The notes: generated by a model from the letters alone, not told the origin. Counted from the first letter of the stretch, positions 20,200-28,785 are shown. The stretch is DNA of 62,882 bases from Methanococcoides sp. (GCA_021108185.1 JAIORJ010000016.1:1-62882), one strand, 5' to 3'. Program-made: numbers and translations.

Positions 20200-20609
20200 C
20201 CTTGGCTCCTCCTCCTCCTTGATATGTGTATGATAATTCCTCTGCCTGCAAACACTGCAAGAATTGTCAGGATTATGTTCGCTAAGATATTCACTATTGC
20301 AGGAGTTCCTCCAAGGGAATATGTCTGCACTGCAAAAGTGGAAAAAGTGGTGAAAGAGCCCAAAAAACCTGTGCCAATGATCAAACGCGTCCTTTGGTCA
20401 ATGTATCCGATATATTCATTGTCGTACATCAACATTCCTAAGAACAGACTTCCCAATACATTAACGAAAAGCGTTCCTGCTGGTGATACTATGGTCGAGG
20501 TTAAAAGGTATCTTGAGATAGCACCCAAAAAACCCCCTGAGGCAATGCCTGATAGCTCAATGAGCTGCGTGGGGGCTTTCATTACCGGGGAAGGTTCTGC
20601 TCTGTTCAT
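20196..20609 (-). CDS. crcB: Fluoride channel CrcB/Fluc, subunit 2
   Basis: A 137-residue second Fluc subunit with GGFLGAISRY, GTLFVNVLGSLFLG and GFLGSFTTFSTF, and a basic C-terminus (SRRRRSQG). The N-terminal ~17 residues before the first helix are extra, and an internal ATG (MKAPTQ) is a possible alternative start. Paired genes of this kind often encode inverted halves of one channel. Confidence 0.9.
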   Translation of the reverse strand: MNRAEPSPVMKAPTQLIELSGIASGGFLGAISRYLLTSTIVSPAGTLFVNVLGSLFLGMLMYDNEYIGYIDQRTRLIIGTGFLGSFTTFSTFAVQTYSLGGTPAIVNILANIILTILAVFAGRGIIIHISRRRRSQG

Positions 20610-20621
20610 CGGAAAATGGCC

Positions 20622-20906
20622 TTAACCACCGGATACCGGCGGGAATATGGCGACTTCATCATCCTCGTTCAAAACAGTGTTTAATCCTTCCAGGTGCTGT
20701 ATATTGTTACCGTTGACCAGGACATTGATGTATGTACGAATCTCCTTTTTATCACCGACGTCGTTAAAAATAAGGTCCTGCATCTGTGGATATTTGTTCA
20801 GAAGGGACTCAAGTATCTCTTGAATGTTATCTCCCTTAAGCTCAATTTCGGAAACTCCTGCAGTCTCCCTGAGATTTGCGAACAGTTTTATTTTTACGCT
20901 GGCCAT
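20622..20906 (-). CDS. MoaD/ThiS-type ubiquitin-like sulfur carrier
   Basis: A 94-residue beta-grasp protein ending in the required Gly-Gly (FPPVSGG). I prefer the ATG at 20906 (MASVKIKLF), which begins at the first strand. An in-frame ATG at 20927 would add seven residues. Its function is as a sulfur carrier in molybdopterin synthesis or a SAMP-like protein modifier. It is the first gene of the crcB-crcB-DUF190 run with a 12-bp gap, an odd partnership that may just be shared transcription. Confidence 0.82.
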   Translation of the reverse strand: MASVKIKLFANLRETAGVSEIELKGDNIQEILESLLNKYPQMQDLIFNDVGDKKEIRTYINVLVNGNNIQHLEGLNTVLNEDDEVAIFPPVSGG

Positions 20907-21189
20907 GGCAATTTGTGTGTACTGCATATTTAATAAAACTATCCAAGATGTTCTACTGAACGTCTAAGGCTCATAAAATTCAAACGGGTAAATGTTTGGT
21001 GGGTCCAATGTGATCTTAATAGTGCATGGGGTTGATCGTATGGTGATGTGGCTAAAATGAGGTTTTAATGATGCTGTAGCTCGTGCTAAGGTCGTAATGT
21101 AAAATAAACATGTATGCTATGTTGTGGATAAATTATAGGTATGAATATTTATATCGACAAAATTGTAAACTGTATCTCAAAAAAGATTC

Positions 21190-21266
21190 TGGTGGGATAG
21201 CGCGGATTTGAACCGCAGTCCAAGCGTCCCAAACGCTCGAGGATGACCAGGCTACCCTACTATCCC
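21190..21266 (-). tRNA. tRNA-Pro (TGG anticodon)
   Basis: Cloverleaf on the reverse strand. Acceptor GGGATAG/CTATCCC; D-arm with GGGTAGCCTGGTCATCC; anticodon stem GAGCG/CGCTT with loop TTTGGGA (anticodon TGG); T-loop TTCAAAT; discriminator A. The CCA end is encoded (21192-21190), unlike the Gly and Ser tRNAs in this window. It stands alone between moaD and ubiX. The flanking 21267-21425 shows no gene. Confidence 0.9.
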
Positions 21267-21425
21267 ATCGTGTAAATCACATGCAAAAAACCTCGCATGC
21301 TGCGTCTTTCATGACACGATTTCCTAAATAGGACTTATAGTAGATATACTTATCTATTAAATCCCTGCTTTTGGCATCAAATTTTATGGAAATTGAATGG
21401 AAAACATGCTTATACTGCCAGTTTT

Positions 21426-21977
21426 TTATTTCCATCTACGATATATACTATTCTCTATCTTCATCAGATCAAGTGCTCTCCCTGCCATGAAATTGATAAG
21501 TTCTTCCATTGTGGTTGGTCGATTATAGAATCCCGGGCACGCAGGTAACAAAATTGCGCCTGCATTATGTGCTCTTAGCATGTTCTCTATGTGTATTCCG
21601 CTAAGGGGGGTTTCACGTGTCATCAGTATCAGTTTACGCCTTTCCTTAAGGCAAACATCTGCAGTACGTGCTATCAGGTTATCAGATGTTCCATTTGCCA
21701 CGGATGCCAGTGTTTTCATGCTGCAGGGGGCAATGATCATCCCTTCGAAAGGGTGGGATCCACTTGCTATGGGTGCTGTAAAATCCTTCTCATCGTAAAC
21801 TGCGGTGGCCATACCCTCGATATCTTCCGTGGTATAGTCGGTTTCCACTGCGAGTATCTTCTTTGCTGCTTCTGTGAGGACCAGGTGGGTATCAATATCC
21901 ATTTCAGAAAGGACTTCCAGAAGACGAATGCCATACTGTGCACCGGATGCTCCACTTATGCCGATAACTATCTCCAT
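21426..21977 (-). CDS. ubiX: Flavin prenyltransferase UbiX
   Basis: A 183-residue enzyme that makes prenylated FMN for UbiD-type decarboxylases. The N-terminal GISGASGAQYG FMN loop, the APCSMKTLA string and the C-terminal LLPACPGFYNRPTT are diagnostic. No ubiD is in the window. It lies 2 bp downstream of the LpdD-like gene, which fits a cofactor-handling pair. Confidence 0.93.
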   Translation of the reverse strand: MEIVIGISGASGAQYGIRLLEVLSEMDIDTHLVLTEAAKKILAVETDYTTEDIEGMATAVYDEKDFTAPIASGSHPFEGMIIAPCSMKTLASVANGTSDNLIARTADVCLKERRKLILMTRETPLSGIHIENMLRAHNAGAILLPACPGFYNRPTTMEELINFMAGRALDLMKIENSIYRRWK

Positions 21978-21979
21978 TG

Positions 21980-22336
21980 TTATATCTCCTTCAGTGATGT
22001 TATAAGGTCATTAATAAGCTCATCAGCCTTTGAAAGCACTTCTCTTATCTCCTTATCGGTTATGTCCGGAAAATGTATCCCTGCAGTAAGGATGGTTGTG
22101 TTATGGGTGGCAGAAGTTATCTTCCTTGCTGCATCAAGTGCAATAGCATCATCTCTGTGGGATGGCAATGTGATAACTGAAGAAGATGCATGTCCGTGTG
22201 TATTGTCATAGTACCCAACAGCAACTGCGCCCACATGTCCATCTCCTCCTGTGAGTGTCACAATGATGTCGTCCCCGAGATTCCTATGTTCCAGTACAAG
22301 TTCTCCCCGACTTGTTATCTTTGTTATTGTTGGCAA
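21980..22336 (-). CDS. LpdD-like putative prenylated-flavin chaperone
   Basis: A 118-residue protein. The central pattern VTLTGGDGHVGAVAVGYYD and later SVITLPSHRDDAIALDAAR ... TTILTAGIHFPDI resemble the small LpdD-type subunits found beside UbiX/UbiD. The location immediately upstream of ubiX (2 bp gap) supports this. The name is by family resemblance and its biochemistry is not established here. Confidence 0.7.
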   Translation of the reverse strand: MPTITKITSRGELVLEHRNLGDDIIVTLTGGDGHVGAVAVGYYDNTHGHASSSVITLPSHRDDAIALDAARKITSATHNTTILTAGIHFPDITDKEIREVLSKADELINDLITSLKEI

Positions 22337-22339
22337 AAT

Positions 22340-23542
22340 TTATCCCTCAATGTCACTAAAACGGTATTGTGTAGTTTCTTTTTTAGCACCGAAGAATTCA
22401 CGGGCAGCTTTACCCACAGCATCTCTGTGCTCTTTTAAAGTGTAAACTCCCATCTTCCAATTGTCAAAATGTGCTTTTTCAAGGGTTGCAACGATATTAG
22501 ATGCCTCATCAAGACGCATCATCTTACCGTTCATCTTGATCAATGCTTTCATTTCTGCAATTTCCGGCTTTTTCGGAATATCTATCAGTATCTCTCGACT
22601 GTCTATTCCGACCATATCTGCTATCTCGGCTTCTGCTCTCCCTACCTTTCCTCGATAGCGCATAACTCCTTCTCCCACTTCATCGTGACCTACATGGAGG
22701 GCACGTTTGTAGAGCCTTCTCTCGTCAAGCCTTTTGGCAAGCTCTCCTGCGTAATCGTCATCTGCTCTCATCAATTCAAATAAGGTATCATCTTCCATCA
22801 TTCTTAATTTGAAAGGGTCCAGGGTGCCTTTGTCAATAAGGTGCTTAACTGCCCTTGTGAACATCGTCTCGGCTATCCTCGATACGTGATGGTAATAAAC
22901 AGTGGGGTGCATCAGAAATCGTGATACTAAAAGGGATTCAGCAGCTTTCAGGCCGCCTGAGTTGACAACAAGTTTGTTCTCGTAGAACTTCATCTCATGT
23001 ATGAGGCGAACATAGTCCACAAGCCCGAAGGCCACGCCAGTATAATGTGCATCCCTCACAAGGTAGTCCATGCGGTCAACATCTATCTCACTATTGACTA
23101 TCTTCCCAAGGTCGGTCTCACCTTTTATGTGGGCTGCGATGATCATTGGATCTAAGCCGTTATCCTGCAATATCTCGGCTATCTCTCCTTTCCTGAGGAT
23201 AGGTTTGACATCTTCATGGCGTTCTCTGGTATACTGTTTGATCAGGCTCTCAGTTACGTGTGAAAGAGGTCCATGTCCGATGTCGTGAAGGAATGCTGCT
23301 GCACGAAGTTCCTCTTTTTCTTCATTCTCGATGGAATCGATCTGTGAGGTTAGCATGGTGGCAAGGTGCATTACCCCCAGGGAATGTTCAAAACGCGTAT
23401 GGTTCGCTCCGGGGTACACTAGATTTGAGAGTCCTAGTTGCTTTATTCTTCTTAAGCGCTGCACTTGAGGGGTGTCTATCAGCGGCAAGATAAGTTCGTC
23501 CAGTTCTATATAGCCGTGTACCGGATCCCGGATAACCTTCAT
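22340..23542 (-). CDS. HD-superfamily phosphohydrolase (SAMHD1-like)
   Basis: A 400-residue HD hydrolase. The HD motif is seen as HTRFEHSLG (~48-56) plus HDIGHGPLSH (~90-99), with the distal Asp in VDRMDYLVRDA. This arrangement is shared with dGTPase and SAMHD1-type enzymes, so a (d)NTP or related phosphoester is the probable substrate. Ends 3 bp from the LpdD-like start, forming an operon with it and ubiX. Divergent from cofD. Confidence 0.87.
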   Translation of the reverse strand: MKVIRDPVHGYIELDELILPLIDTPQVQRLRRIKQLGLSNLVYPGANHTRFEHSLGVMHLATMLTSQIDSIENEEKEELRAAAFLHDIGHGPLSHVTESLIKQYTRERHEDVKPILRKGEIAEILQDNGLDPMIIAAHIKGETDLGKIVNSEIDVDRMDYLVRDAHYTGVAFGLVDYVRLIHEMKFYENKLVVNSGGLKAAESLLVSRFLMHPTVYYHHVSRIAETMFTRAVKHLIDKGTLDPFKLRMMEDDTLFELMRADDDYAGELAKRLDERRLYKRALHVGHDEVGEGVMRYRGKVGRAEAEIADMVGIDSREILIDIPKKPEIAEMKALIKMNGKMMRLDEASNIVATLEKAHFDNWKMGVYTLKEHRDAVGKAAREFFGAKKETTQYRFSDIEG

Positions 23543-23607
23543 ACCCTTTAAATAGACCTCATTATATAATCATGTTCCGTTAATGCATAATACTGAGGTT
23601 ATATTAT

Positions 23608-24528
23608 ATGATCATATTTTCAGGTGGAACCGGTACTCCTAAGTTGCTCGATGGGCTAAGGCACATTGTTCCGGAAGATGAATTGACCGTTGTTGTGAAC
23701 ACTGCCGAAGATATATGGGTATCGGGAAACCTGATAACTCCTGATATCGATACCATCCTCTATCTCTTGTCTGGCCGGATCGATCGGGATAAATGGTGGG
23801 GTGTGAAAGATGATACTTTCCAAACCCATGGGGCCATGAAAGAACTTGGTCATGATGAAGGTATGATGATAGGTGATCTTGATCGTGCCACTCATATCAT
23901 GAGGTCGGATCTACTGAGGCAGGGAATGGCTCTGTCAGGTTCTATACAAGAACTGCTTTCTGTATATGGGATAAATGTAAACGTTCTTCCAATGTCTGAT
24001 GATCCTGTGCGTACCATGGTAGAGACTCCTTCTGGTAATATCCATTTCCAGGATTTTTGGGTAAAACAGCACGGTGAACCGGAAGTTCTGTCCGTGGAAC
24101 AGGAATGTATTGAAGATGCTTCCATATGTCCGCTGGTGCTTGAAGCGCTTGAGGAAGATAATGAGGTACTCATAGGCCCAAGCAACCCCATTACAAGCAT
24201 AGGTCCAATTATTTCCCTTCCGGGTATGTCCAGAATACTCCGTAAGAAAAAAGTGGTTGCTGTAAGTCCTATCATTGGAAATGAAGCAGTCAGCGGCCCG
24301 GCAGGTAAGCTTATGACTGCTCGTGGGTTTGATGTGTCCTCAAGAGGTATTGCCGAGTGTTATGGTGAATTTCTTGATGTCCTTGTACTCGATGATCGTG
24401 ATACTGCTTCCCCTGAGCAATTTCAAAATATGGGTATTGATATCTTTTTTACAAATACGCTCATGAGGTCTCCTGAAATAAGTAAAGATCTATCAAAAGA
24501 CATACTGTCCATTTTTGCGAAAATGTAA
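23608..24528 (+). CDS. cofD: 2-phospho-L-lactate transferase CofD
   Basis: A 306-residue enzyme of coenzyme F420 synthesis that joins the lactyl phosphate moiety to Fo. The N-terminal FSGGTGTPKLLDGLR loop and the central GPSNPITSIGPIISLPGM string are diagnostic. TGAGGTTATATTAT precedes the ATG. The gene is intact, but its 3' two-thirds together with the region beyond were once tandemly duplicated: a decayed second copy is at 24.84-25.2 kb. Confidence 0.95.
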   Translation: MIIFSGGTGTPKLLDGLRHIVPEDELTVVVNTAEDIWVSGNLITPDIDTILYLLSGRIDRDKWWGVKDDTFQTHGAMKELGHDEGMMIGDLDRATHIMRSDLLRQGMALSGSIQELLSVYGINVNVLPMSDDPVRTMVETPSGNIHFQDFWVKQHGEPEVLSVEQECIEDASICPLVLEALEEDNEVLIGPSNPITSIGPIISLPGMSRILRKKKVVAVSPIIGNEAVSGPAGKLMTARGFDVSSRGIAECYGEFLDVLVLDDRDTASPEQFQNMGIDIFFTNTLMRSPEISKDLSKDILSIFAKM

Positions 24529-24604
24529 GTTGAAAATATGTTATTTTCAATTTAAAAGATTGTTAAAAAAAGCATCAATAAGATGTCTGTTGGATGAAAG
24601 TGAT

Positions 24605-24657
24605 ATGAGCGGGTTGGGGAGTGGGGGGTACTTGAAAAGAATTAGTTACCCGCTCAT
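24605..24657. terminator. Inverted repeat with G-rich loop downstream of cofD (copy 1)
   Basis: Perfect 10-bp arms ATGAGCGGGT (24605-24614) and ACCCGCTCAT (24648-24657) enclose a 33-nt loop rich in G runs. A near-identical copy is at 25271-25322. It is probably a transcription terminator serving cofD and, in the original arrangement, the convergent ftsX-type gene. Confidence 0.55.
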
Positions 24658-24769
24658 CTAATTCCAAGAACTCCTTACTTGTATATACACGTTACGCCTT
24701 AAAACCCGAAAATCCACTAAAATTTCTAGCAAAATCATAAATTTAGTGGATAAGTCAAGCACATATTTT

Positions 24770-24842
24770 GCTTAACAATAACTTTATTCTCATTTGACGA
24801 AATTGCTTCGACCTGATCTAATTTTATTGCACGTTGGGCAGG
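24770..24842 (-). pseudogene. Duplicated 3'-end remnant of the FtsX-type permease gene
   Basis: About 70 bp similar, in the same orientation, to the true 3' end of the permease gene at 25438-25503 (shared string GCACGTTGGGCAGG), at an offset of 665 bp. It is interrupted by several substitutions and small indels and cannot encode anything. It marks the right edge of copy 1 of the tandem duplication and joins directly to the cofD fragment. Confidence 0.75.
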
Positions 24843-25195
24843 ACATGTCTCAGTCAGGTTCTATACAATAACTGCTTTCTGTATATTGGGTGCATATAAA
24901 TGTGCTTCCAATGTCTAATGATCCTGCCAGTATAATGGTCAAACTCCTCTTCTGGTACTATCCATTTCCTGGATTTTTGGATAAAATACACGGTGTTTCG
25001 GAAGCGCTGGCCGTCGAACATGAATGTATTGAAGAGGCTTCGATATATCCGCTGGTGCTTGAATCGCTTGAATGGCAATGATAGGTTCTGATGGACTCGA
25101 GCAACCCTGTTACAAGCATAGGTCCAATTATTTCCCTTCCGGGTATGCCCAAGATTCTCCGAAAGAGGTCCTCTCCATTTTTGCTAACATGTAAG
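24841..25195 (+). pseudogene. cofD: Decayed partial second copy of cofD
   Basis: The sequence corresponds to cofD from about 23924 to its stop. The first recognisable match is TCAGGTTCTATACAA at 24854, 919 bp from its original at 23935. Frames are broken by indels, and about 250 bp of the original is missing between the GGTATGCCCAAGATTCTCCG stretch and the end. It carries no start codon or promoter. The downstream spacer is duplicated as well, ~666 bp from the original. Confidence 0.88.
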
Positions 25196-25270
25196 TTGAA
25201 AATATGTTATTTTCAATTTAAACAATTGTTAAATAAAGCATCAATAAGATGTCTGTTGAATGAAAATGAT

Positions 25271-25322
25271 ATGAGCGGGTTGGGGAGTGGGGGTACTTGA
25301 AAAGAATTAGTTACCCGCTCAT
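25271..25322. terminator. Inverted repeat with G-rich loop (copy 2)
   Basis: Second copy of the cofD terminator-like element with arms ATGAGCGGGT (25271-25280) and ACCCGCTCAT (25313-25322). It differs from copy 1 mainly by loss of one G in the loop. The arms are fully conserved while the surroundings have drifted. It sits in the gap between the cofD pseudogene and the end of the FtsX-type gene. Confidence 0.55.
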
Positions 25323-25453
25323 CTAATTGCAAGAACTCCTTACTTGTATATACACGTTGCGCCTTAAAACCCAAAATTTTACTAATTTTTTAGTAAAATT
25401 ATAAATTTAGTAAATAAGTGCTGCAAACATTTTGCTCAACAATGACTTAATTC

Positions 25454-26611
25454 TCAATTTGATGAAATCGCTTCTACCGGATCCAATCCTGCTGCACGTT
25501 GGGCAGGGTAGACTCCTGCGATCAGGTTAAGCAAAAAAACTCCTACAACAGTTATAAAGATATCCATACTGTTGATTATCACGGGGATCCTCTCTATTCC
25601 ATAGAAATCCGCGGGGACGCTATAGCTTCCTATCATCAGGGCTATTATTATTCCCGATACTGATCCGATGATCGCACCTATCAATCCCAGTATTCCACTT
25701 TCAAGGATGAATATCCTGCGTATCGTGGATGCCGGAGTACCCATTGCCATAAGTATGCCTATTTCTCCGACCTTTTCCATAACGGTCATGTTCAATGTGC
25801 TTACAACGCCAAAAGAAGCTATCAGAAGGATAAGTCCCAGCATTATGTTATTGGATGTTGTTTCAATGGCTATGGTCTGTAGTATTTCCGGATTCGTCTG
25901 AGTCCACCCCTGTGCATCATACCCCATGTCCTTGATCTTACCTGCAATCTCCTGATCCTTATTGTAGTTCGATATTCTTATGTTTATCAGATTGATGGCA
26001 TCTCCTGAATCGTAAAACTGCTGTGCGGTCCTGATGGATGTGTATGTGATCAGGTCATCTGCAGGACTGCCGGTGTCAAATATTCCTATGATCTCAAAGG
26101 AGGTTGAGGTTGCAGTGGGAAAAGAGACGGATATATCATCACCAACCCTGACTTCCAGGTCTTCGGCAAGACCATCTCCTATTATGATCGTGTTCTTGGT
26201 ATGTTCAAGGGTATAGAAATTTCCTTCGACCATATCTTGTGATATGTGGGATACCCTCTCTTCCTTTTCAGGATATGCTCCCATTATAATTCCATTAAGC
26301 GTTTTGTCCTTGTATCGAAATGAGGCTTCTCCTTGCAGCAAGGGGGATGCAGCTTTCACTCCTTCAATATCCTCGATCTCTGGTAAGATGCTATTATAAA
26401 AATGGATGTAGTCTTCTCCTTCGTTAGGTGAAACGACTACATGTGGGAGTTTTTCAACAGTGACCTCATATATCTCTTCTGTGAAACCTGCTATGAATGC
26501 ATTTGATACCACCAGTATCATGACTGCAATCCCAATTGCACTGATGGATATGAGGGATTGCCTCCTCCTGCTCTTTAAATGTCTCAGTGCAATGAATAAT
26601 TCATATCTCAT
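25454..26611 (-). CDS. FtsX/MacB-type ABC transporter permease
   Basis: A 385-residue permease with an N-terminal membrane helix (~20-42), a large extracellular MacB_PCD-like domain (~45-245), and three C-terminal helices (~255-285, 305-335, 348-370) ending in NLIAGVYPAQRAAGLDPVEAI, typical of the LolC/MacB/FtsX class. No ATP-binding partner is adjacent. The gene upstream (12 bp gap) encodes a secreted anchored protein. Its own 3' end was the source of the duplicated remnant. Confidence 0.87.
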   Translation of the reverse strand: MRYELFIALRHLKSRRRQSLISISAIGIAVMILVVSNAFIAGFTEEIYEVTVEKLPHVVVSPNEGEDYIHFYNSILPEIEDIEGVKAASPLLQGEASFRYKDKTLNGIIMGAYPEKEERVSHISQDMVEGNFYTLEHTKNTIIIGDGLAEDLEVRVGDDISVSFPTATSTSFEIIGIFDTGSPADDLITYTSIRTAQQFYDSGDAINLINIRISNYNKDQEIAGKIKDMGYDAQGWTQTNPEILQTIAIETTSNNIMLGLILLIASFGVVSTLNMTVMEKVGEIGILMAMGTPASTIRRIFILESGILGLIGAIIGSVSGIIIALMIGSYSVPADFYGIERIPVIINSMDIFITVVGVFLLNLIAGVYPAQRAAGLDPVEAISSN

Positions 26612-26623
26612 ATTACCACTTTT

Positions 26624-27721
26624 TCAAAAGTGTTTCCTGCGGAGAACTATGGCTCCTGCGGAGATCGCTGCCAAAGCGGTCGTGATCAAGAATGCGGGTG
26701 TACTGTTCCCATCATTTGTTCCTTCCGGTATATCATTGGAAAATACCGTTACTTTCTCGACATCGATCATTGTTTCCTGTATGTCAAGGACATCTCCATC
26801 GTTTCCGATGATCTCTATCGCCAGTTTGTACCTGCCTTCAGTAAGGCGTTTCTTCCAGATGGTCTCTACGGTCTCGTCATCTTCAGTAAGGAGGATGGGT
26901 GATCTCATGATCGCAGATTCCATGATCTCGTCGCTGTTCTCATTGTAAACTGTGAAACGAACATATCCATCAAAAGGTACCTGTGAATTTCCAGCAATTG
27001 TGGCACTGGCACCGATCTCATCCTTATATATGTCAGTGATCTCTGCATCATCCATTGATGTGAACGTATCTGTGGCCACAATTATAGATCCTGGATCTGA
27101 TATGCGCACTTTCACACGCCCGGTATATTCCTTGTTATTTGCCAGAAGGGTGTTCCATCCTTTGTTCACCGTTAAAGGATTTGTATGGATCGAGATCTTT
27201 TCATCCTTTGTAAAATAGATGATATCATTTCCTTCCACTAGCATATATTCGATATCTGTCAGACTTGTGTCAGTTGGTTTGATCACTGCGCTGACGCCTT
27301 CTGAATTGGAGATAATGCCTTCAAAGATGACGTCCGGGATGATCTGTCTGCCGTGAATGAACTCATATTCTGTGGAGCATATCTCTTCCTTTTCATTGAA
27401 GATCTGTGCATTGATCTGATATGCTCCATCAGGGGTGCTGGTGGTATGCCATTGGACGAATTTAATTATGTTTGAGTTCGTTTCGATCCTGTCAATGGGT
27501 ATCGTTGCCTTGTCAATGGCTCTGCCTTTCTGTAAAAGCTGGACCTCCAGCGTAAGATCCTCGATCGTTATTGAAGAAGCTACTGTTATATCACAGGACT
27601 CAATATCACTGTATATCTCCTGAATGACTATACCACTCTCCGCAGCCGATGCACCTGCGGTTGTCAATGTCAAAAATATTGTTAGTAAACATATGATAGG
27701 TATGGTCCTTCTACACTTCAT
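26624..27721 (-). CDS. Secreted, membrane-anchored protein of unknown function
   Basis: A 365-residue protein with a signal peptide (residues 1-27, ending ...TTAGASAAE), a long beta-rich ectodomain that appears built of Ig- or CARDB-like repeats (DITVASSITIEDLTLEVQLL; VRFTVYNENSDEIM), and a C-terminal helix followed by RRKHF (sorting-like anchor). It is co-transcribed with the FtsX-type permease, which suggests an export or cell-envelope role. I cannot name a family. Confidence 0.7.
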   Translation of the reverse strand: MKCRRTIPIICLLTIFLTLTTAGASAAESGIVIQEIYSDIESCDITVASSITIEDLTLEVQLLQKGRAIDKATIPIDRIETNSNIIKFVQWHTTSTPDGAYQINAQIFNEKEEICSTEYEFIHGRQIIPDVIFEGIISNSEGVSAVIKPTDTSLTDIEYMLVEGNDIIYFTKDEKISIHTNPLTVNKGWNTLLANNKEYTGRVKVRISDPGSIIVATDTFTSMDDAEITDIYKDEIGASATIAGNSQVPFDGYVRFTVYNENSDEIMESAIMRSPILLTEDDETVETIWKKRLTEGRYKLAIEIIGNDGDVLDIQETMIDVEKVTVFSNDIPEGTNDGNSTPAFLITTALAAISAGAIVLRRKHF

Positions 27722-27975
27722 GGCATTTCCTCTTCGTCCTCAATAAAAATGTGCTCTTAATCATATTTATAAAGTATCCATGTAATTTTTTATACTATTT
27801 TGGGATGGGTATGGTGGTCTCAAAAAAACTGTAAATTTTCATCACCTCATTTATCCCTGGGCAATTATATTCGGTTTGCAGGAAAATCAATATCGGATAG
27901 CTTCAAATGAATTCGTAGTTTAAGGTATGGCTATATAGGAACGGGTCATTTCTGTTATATAGGAGATATATTACA
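27722..27975. promoter_or_regulatory. Divergent promoter region before the chagasin-like gene
   Basis: A 254-bp gap between divergent genes. TATA-like sequences lie near 27787-27800 (TTTTTTATACTATT) and 27952-27966 (TTATATAGGAGATA), the latter merging with the Shine-Dalgarno of the lipoprotein gene. Nothing else was recognised. Confidence 0.35.
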
Positions 27976-28785
27976 ATGACACGATATACAGGAATGGGCA
28001 TTCTCGTACTGATAACAATTGTTGCAGTCACGATGGCAGCATTTTCTATGGGTTGCACGGATACCGGCACCATCGATGAAACTCTGGATGTTGATGATAC
28101 GGTTGCTTCAGGAACTGTCTTTTCTGAAGAAGCGAACAGCAGTGAGATCTCTCTTAAGGTGGGTGACAGTATAGTTCTGAAGCTCAATGAAAATCCTTCC
28201 ACAGGTTATTCGTGGGACCTTTCTCTTCCTGAAGGCATTGTGCTGGTAAAAGATGAGTTCGTAGGTCCGGATGAACCTATGCCGGGTGCTGGCGGTGTGC
28301 ACGAATGGACCCTCAAAGCTGTATCTGAGGGAAATTATCAGATAAATGCTATTTACAAGAGGTCCTGGGAAAATGTGACCGGCGAAGAGGATACGTTCAG
28401 TATGGATGTAGTCGTTCTGGATGATACTCTTGCATCCGATGACAATGATGTGGAATATGTCGTTGGTACTGCTGTTGTGGATGATGTTCAAATAATGGTC
28501 ATGGAGTCATTCCCTCTTCAGATAAGTGTGACCGCAATTGGGAATCTGCCCGATGGCTGTACTACCATTGATGAGGAGAACATTGAGGTCGTTAATACTG
28601 GAAATGGTTTTGATATTGCATTGAAGACCAAACGACCAAAGGACTTAGCATGTACTGACGCACTTGTTCCTTTTGAAGTGAACATCCCTCTGGATGTTTA
28701 TGGGCTTGAAAAGGGCGTTTATACAGTAAATGTGAACGGTGTTACTGATACATTTGAGTTCACCGTTGACAATGTGATGGAATGA
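27976..28785 (+). CDS. Chagasin-family (I42) peptidase-inhibitor-like lipoprotein
   Basis: A 269-residue secreted protein. The N-terminal signal ends in the lipobox-like FSMGC (~Cys27). Residues ~55-150 show the chagasin inhibitory loops: NPSTGYSW, a GAGGVHEW turn, and a final loop near YKRSWE. Members of I42 inhibit papain-like cysteine peptidases. A second domain (~155-265) with two cysteines (GCTTID, LACTDA) is unrecognised. AGGAGATATATTACA precedes the ATG. Ends at a palindromic terminator. Confidence 0.8.
   Translation: MTRYTGMGILVLITIVAVTMAAFSMGCTDTGTIDETLDVDDTVASGTVFSEEANSSEISLKVGDSIVLKLNENPSTGYSWDLSLPEGIVLVKDEFVGPDEPMPGAGGVHEWTLKAVSEGNYQINAIYKRSWENVTGEEDTFSMDVVVLDDTLASDDNDVEYVVGTAVVDDVQIMVMESFPLQISVTAIGNLPDGCTTIDEENIEVVNTGNGFDIALKTKRPKDLACTDALVPFEVNIPLDVYGLEKGVYTVNVNGVTDTFEFTVDNVME

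Noticed and set aside
20928-21180. Fluoride riboswitch upstream of the moaD-crcB run
   Set aside because: I looked on the minus strand for the crcB-motif pattern (GG-GATG followed by pairing segments and a pseudoknot) and found only a weak GGTGATG on the wrong strand.
24605-24657. G-quadruplex in the cofD terminator loop
   Set aside because: G runs are present, but four separated runs of three cannot be laid out without sharing bases; only a G-rich loop is claimed.
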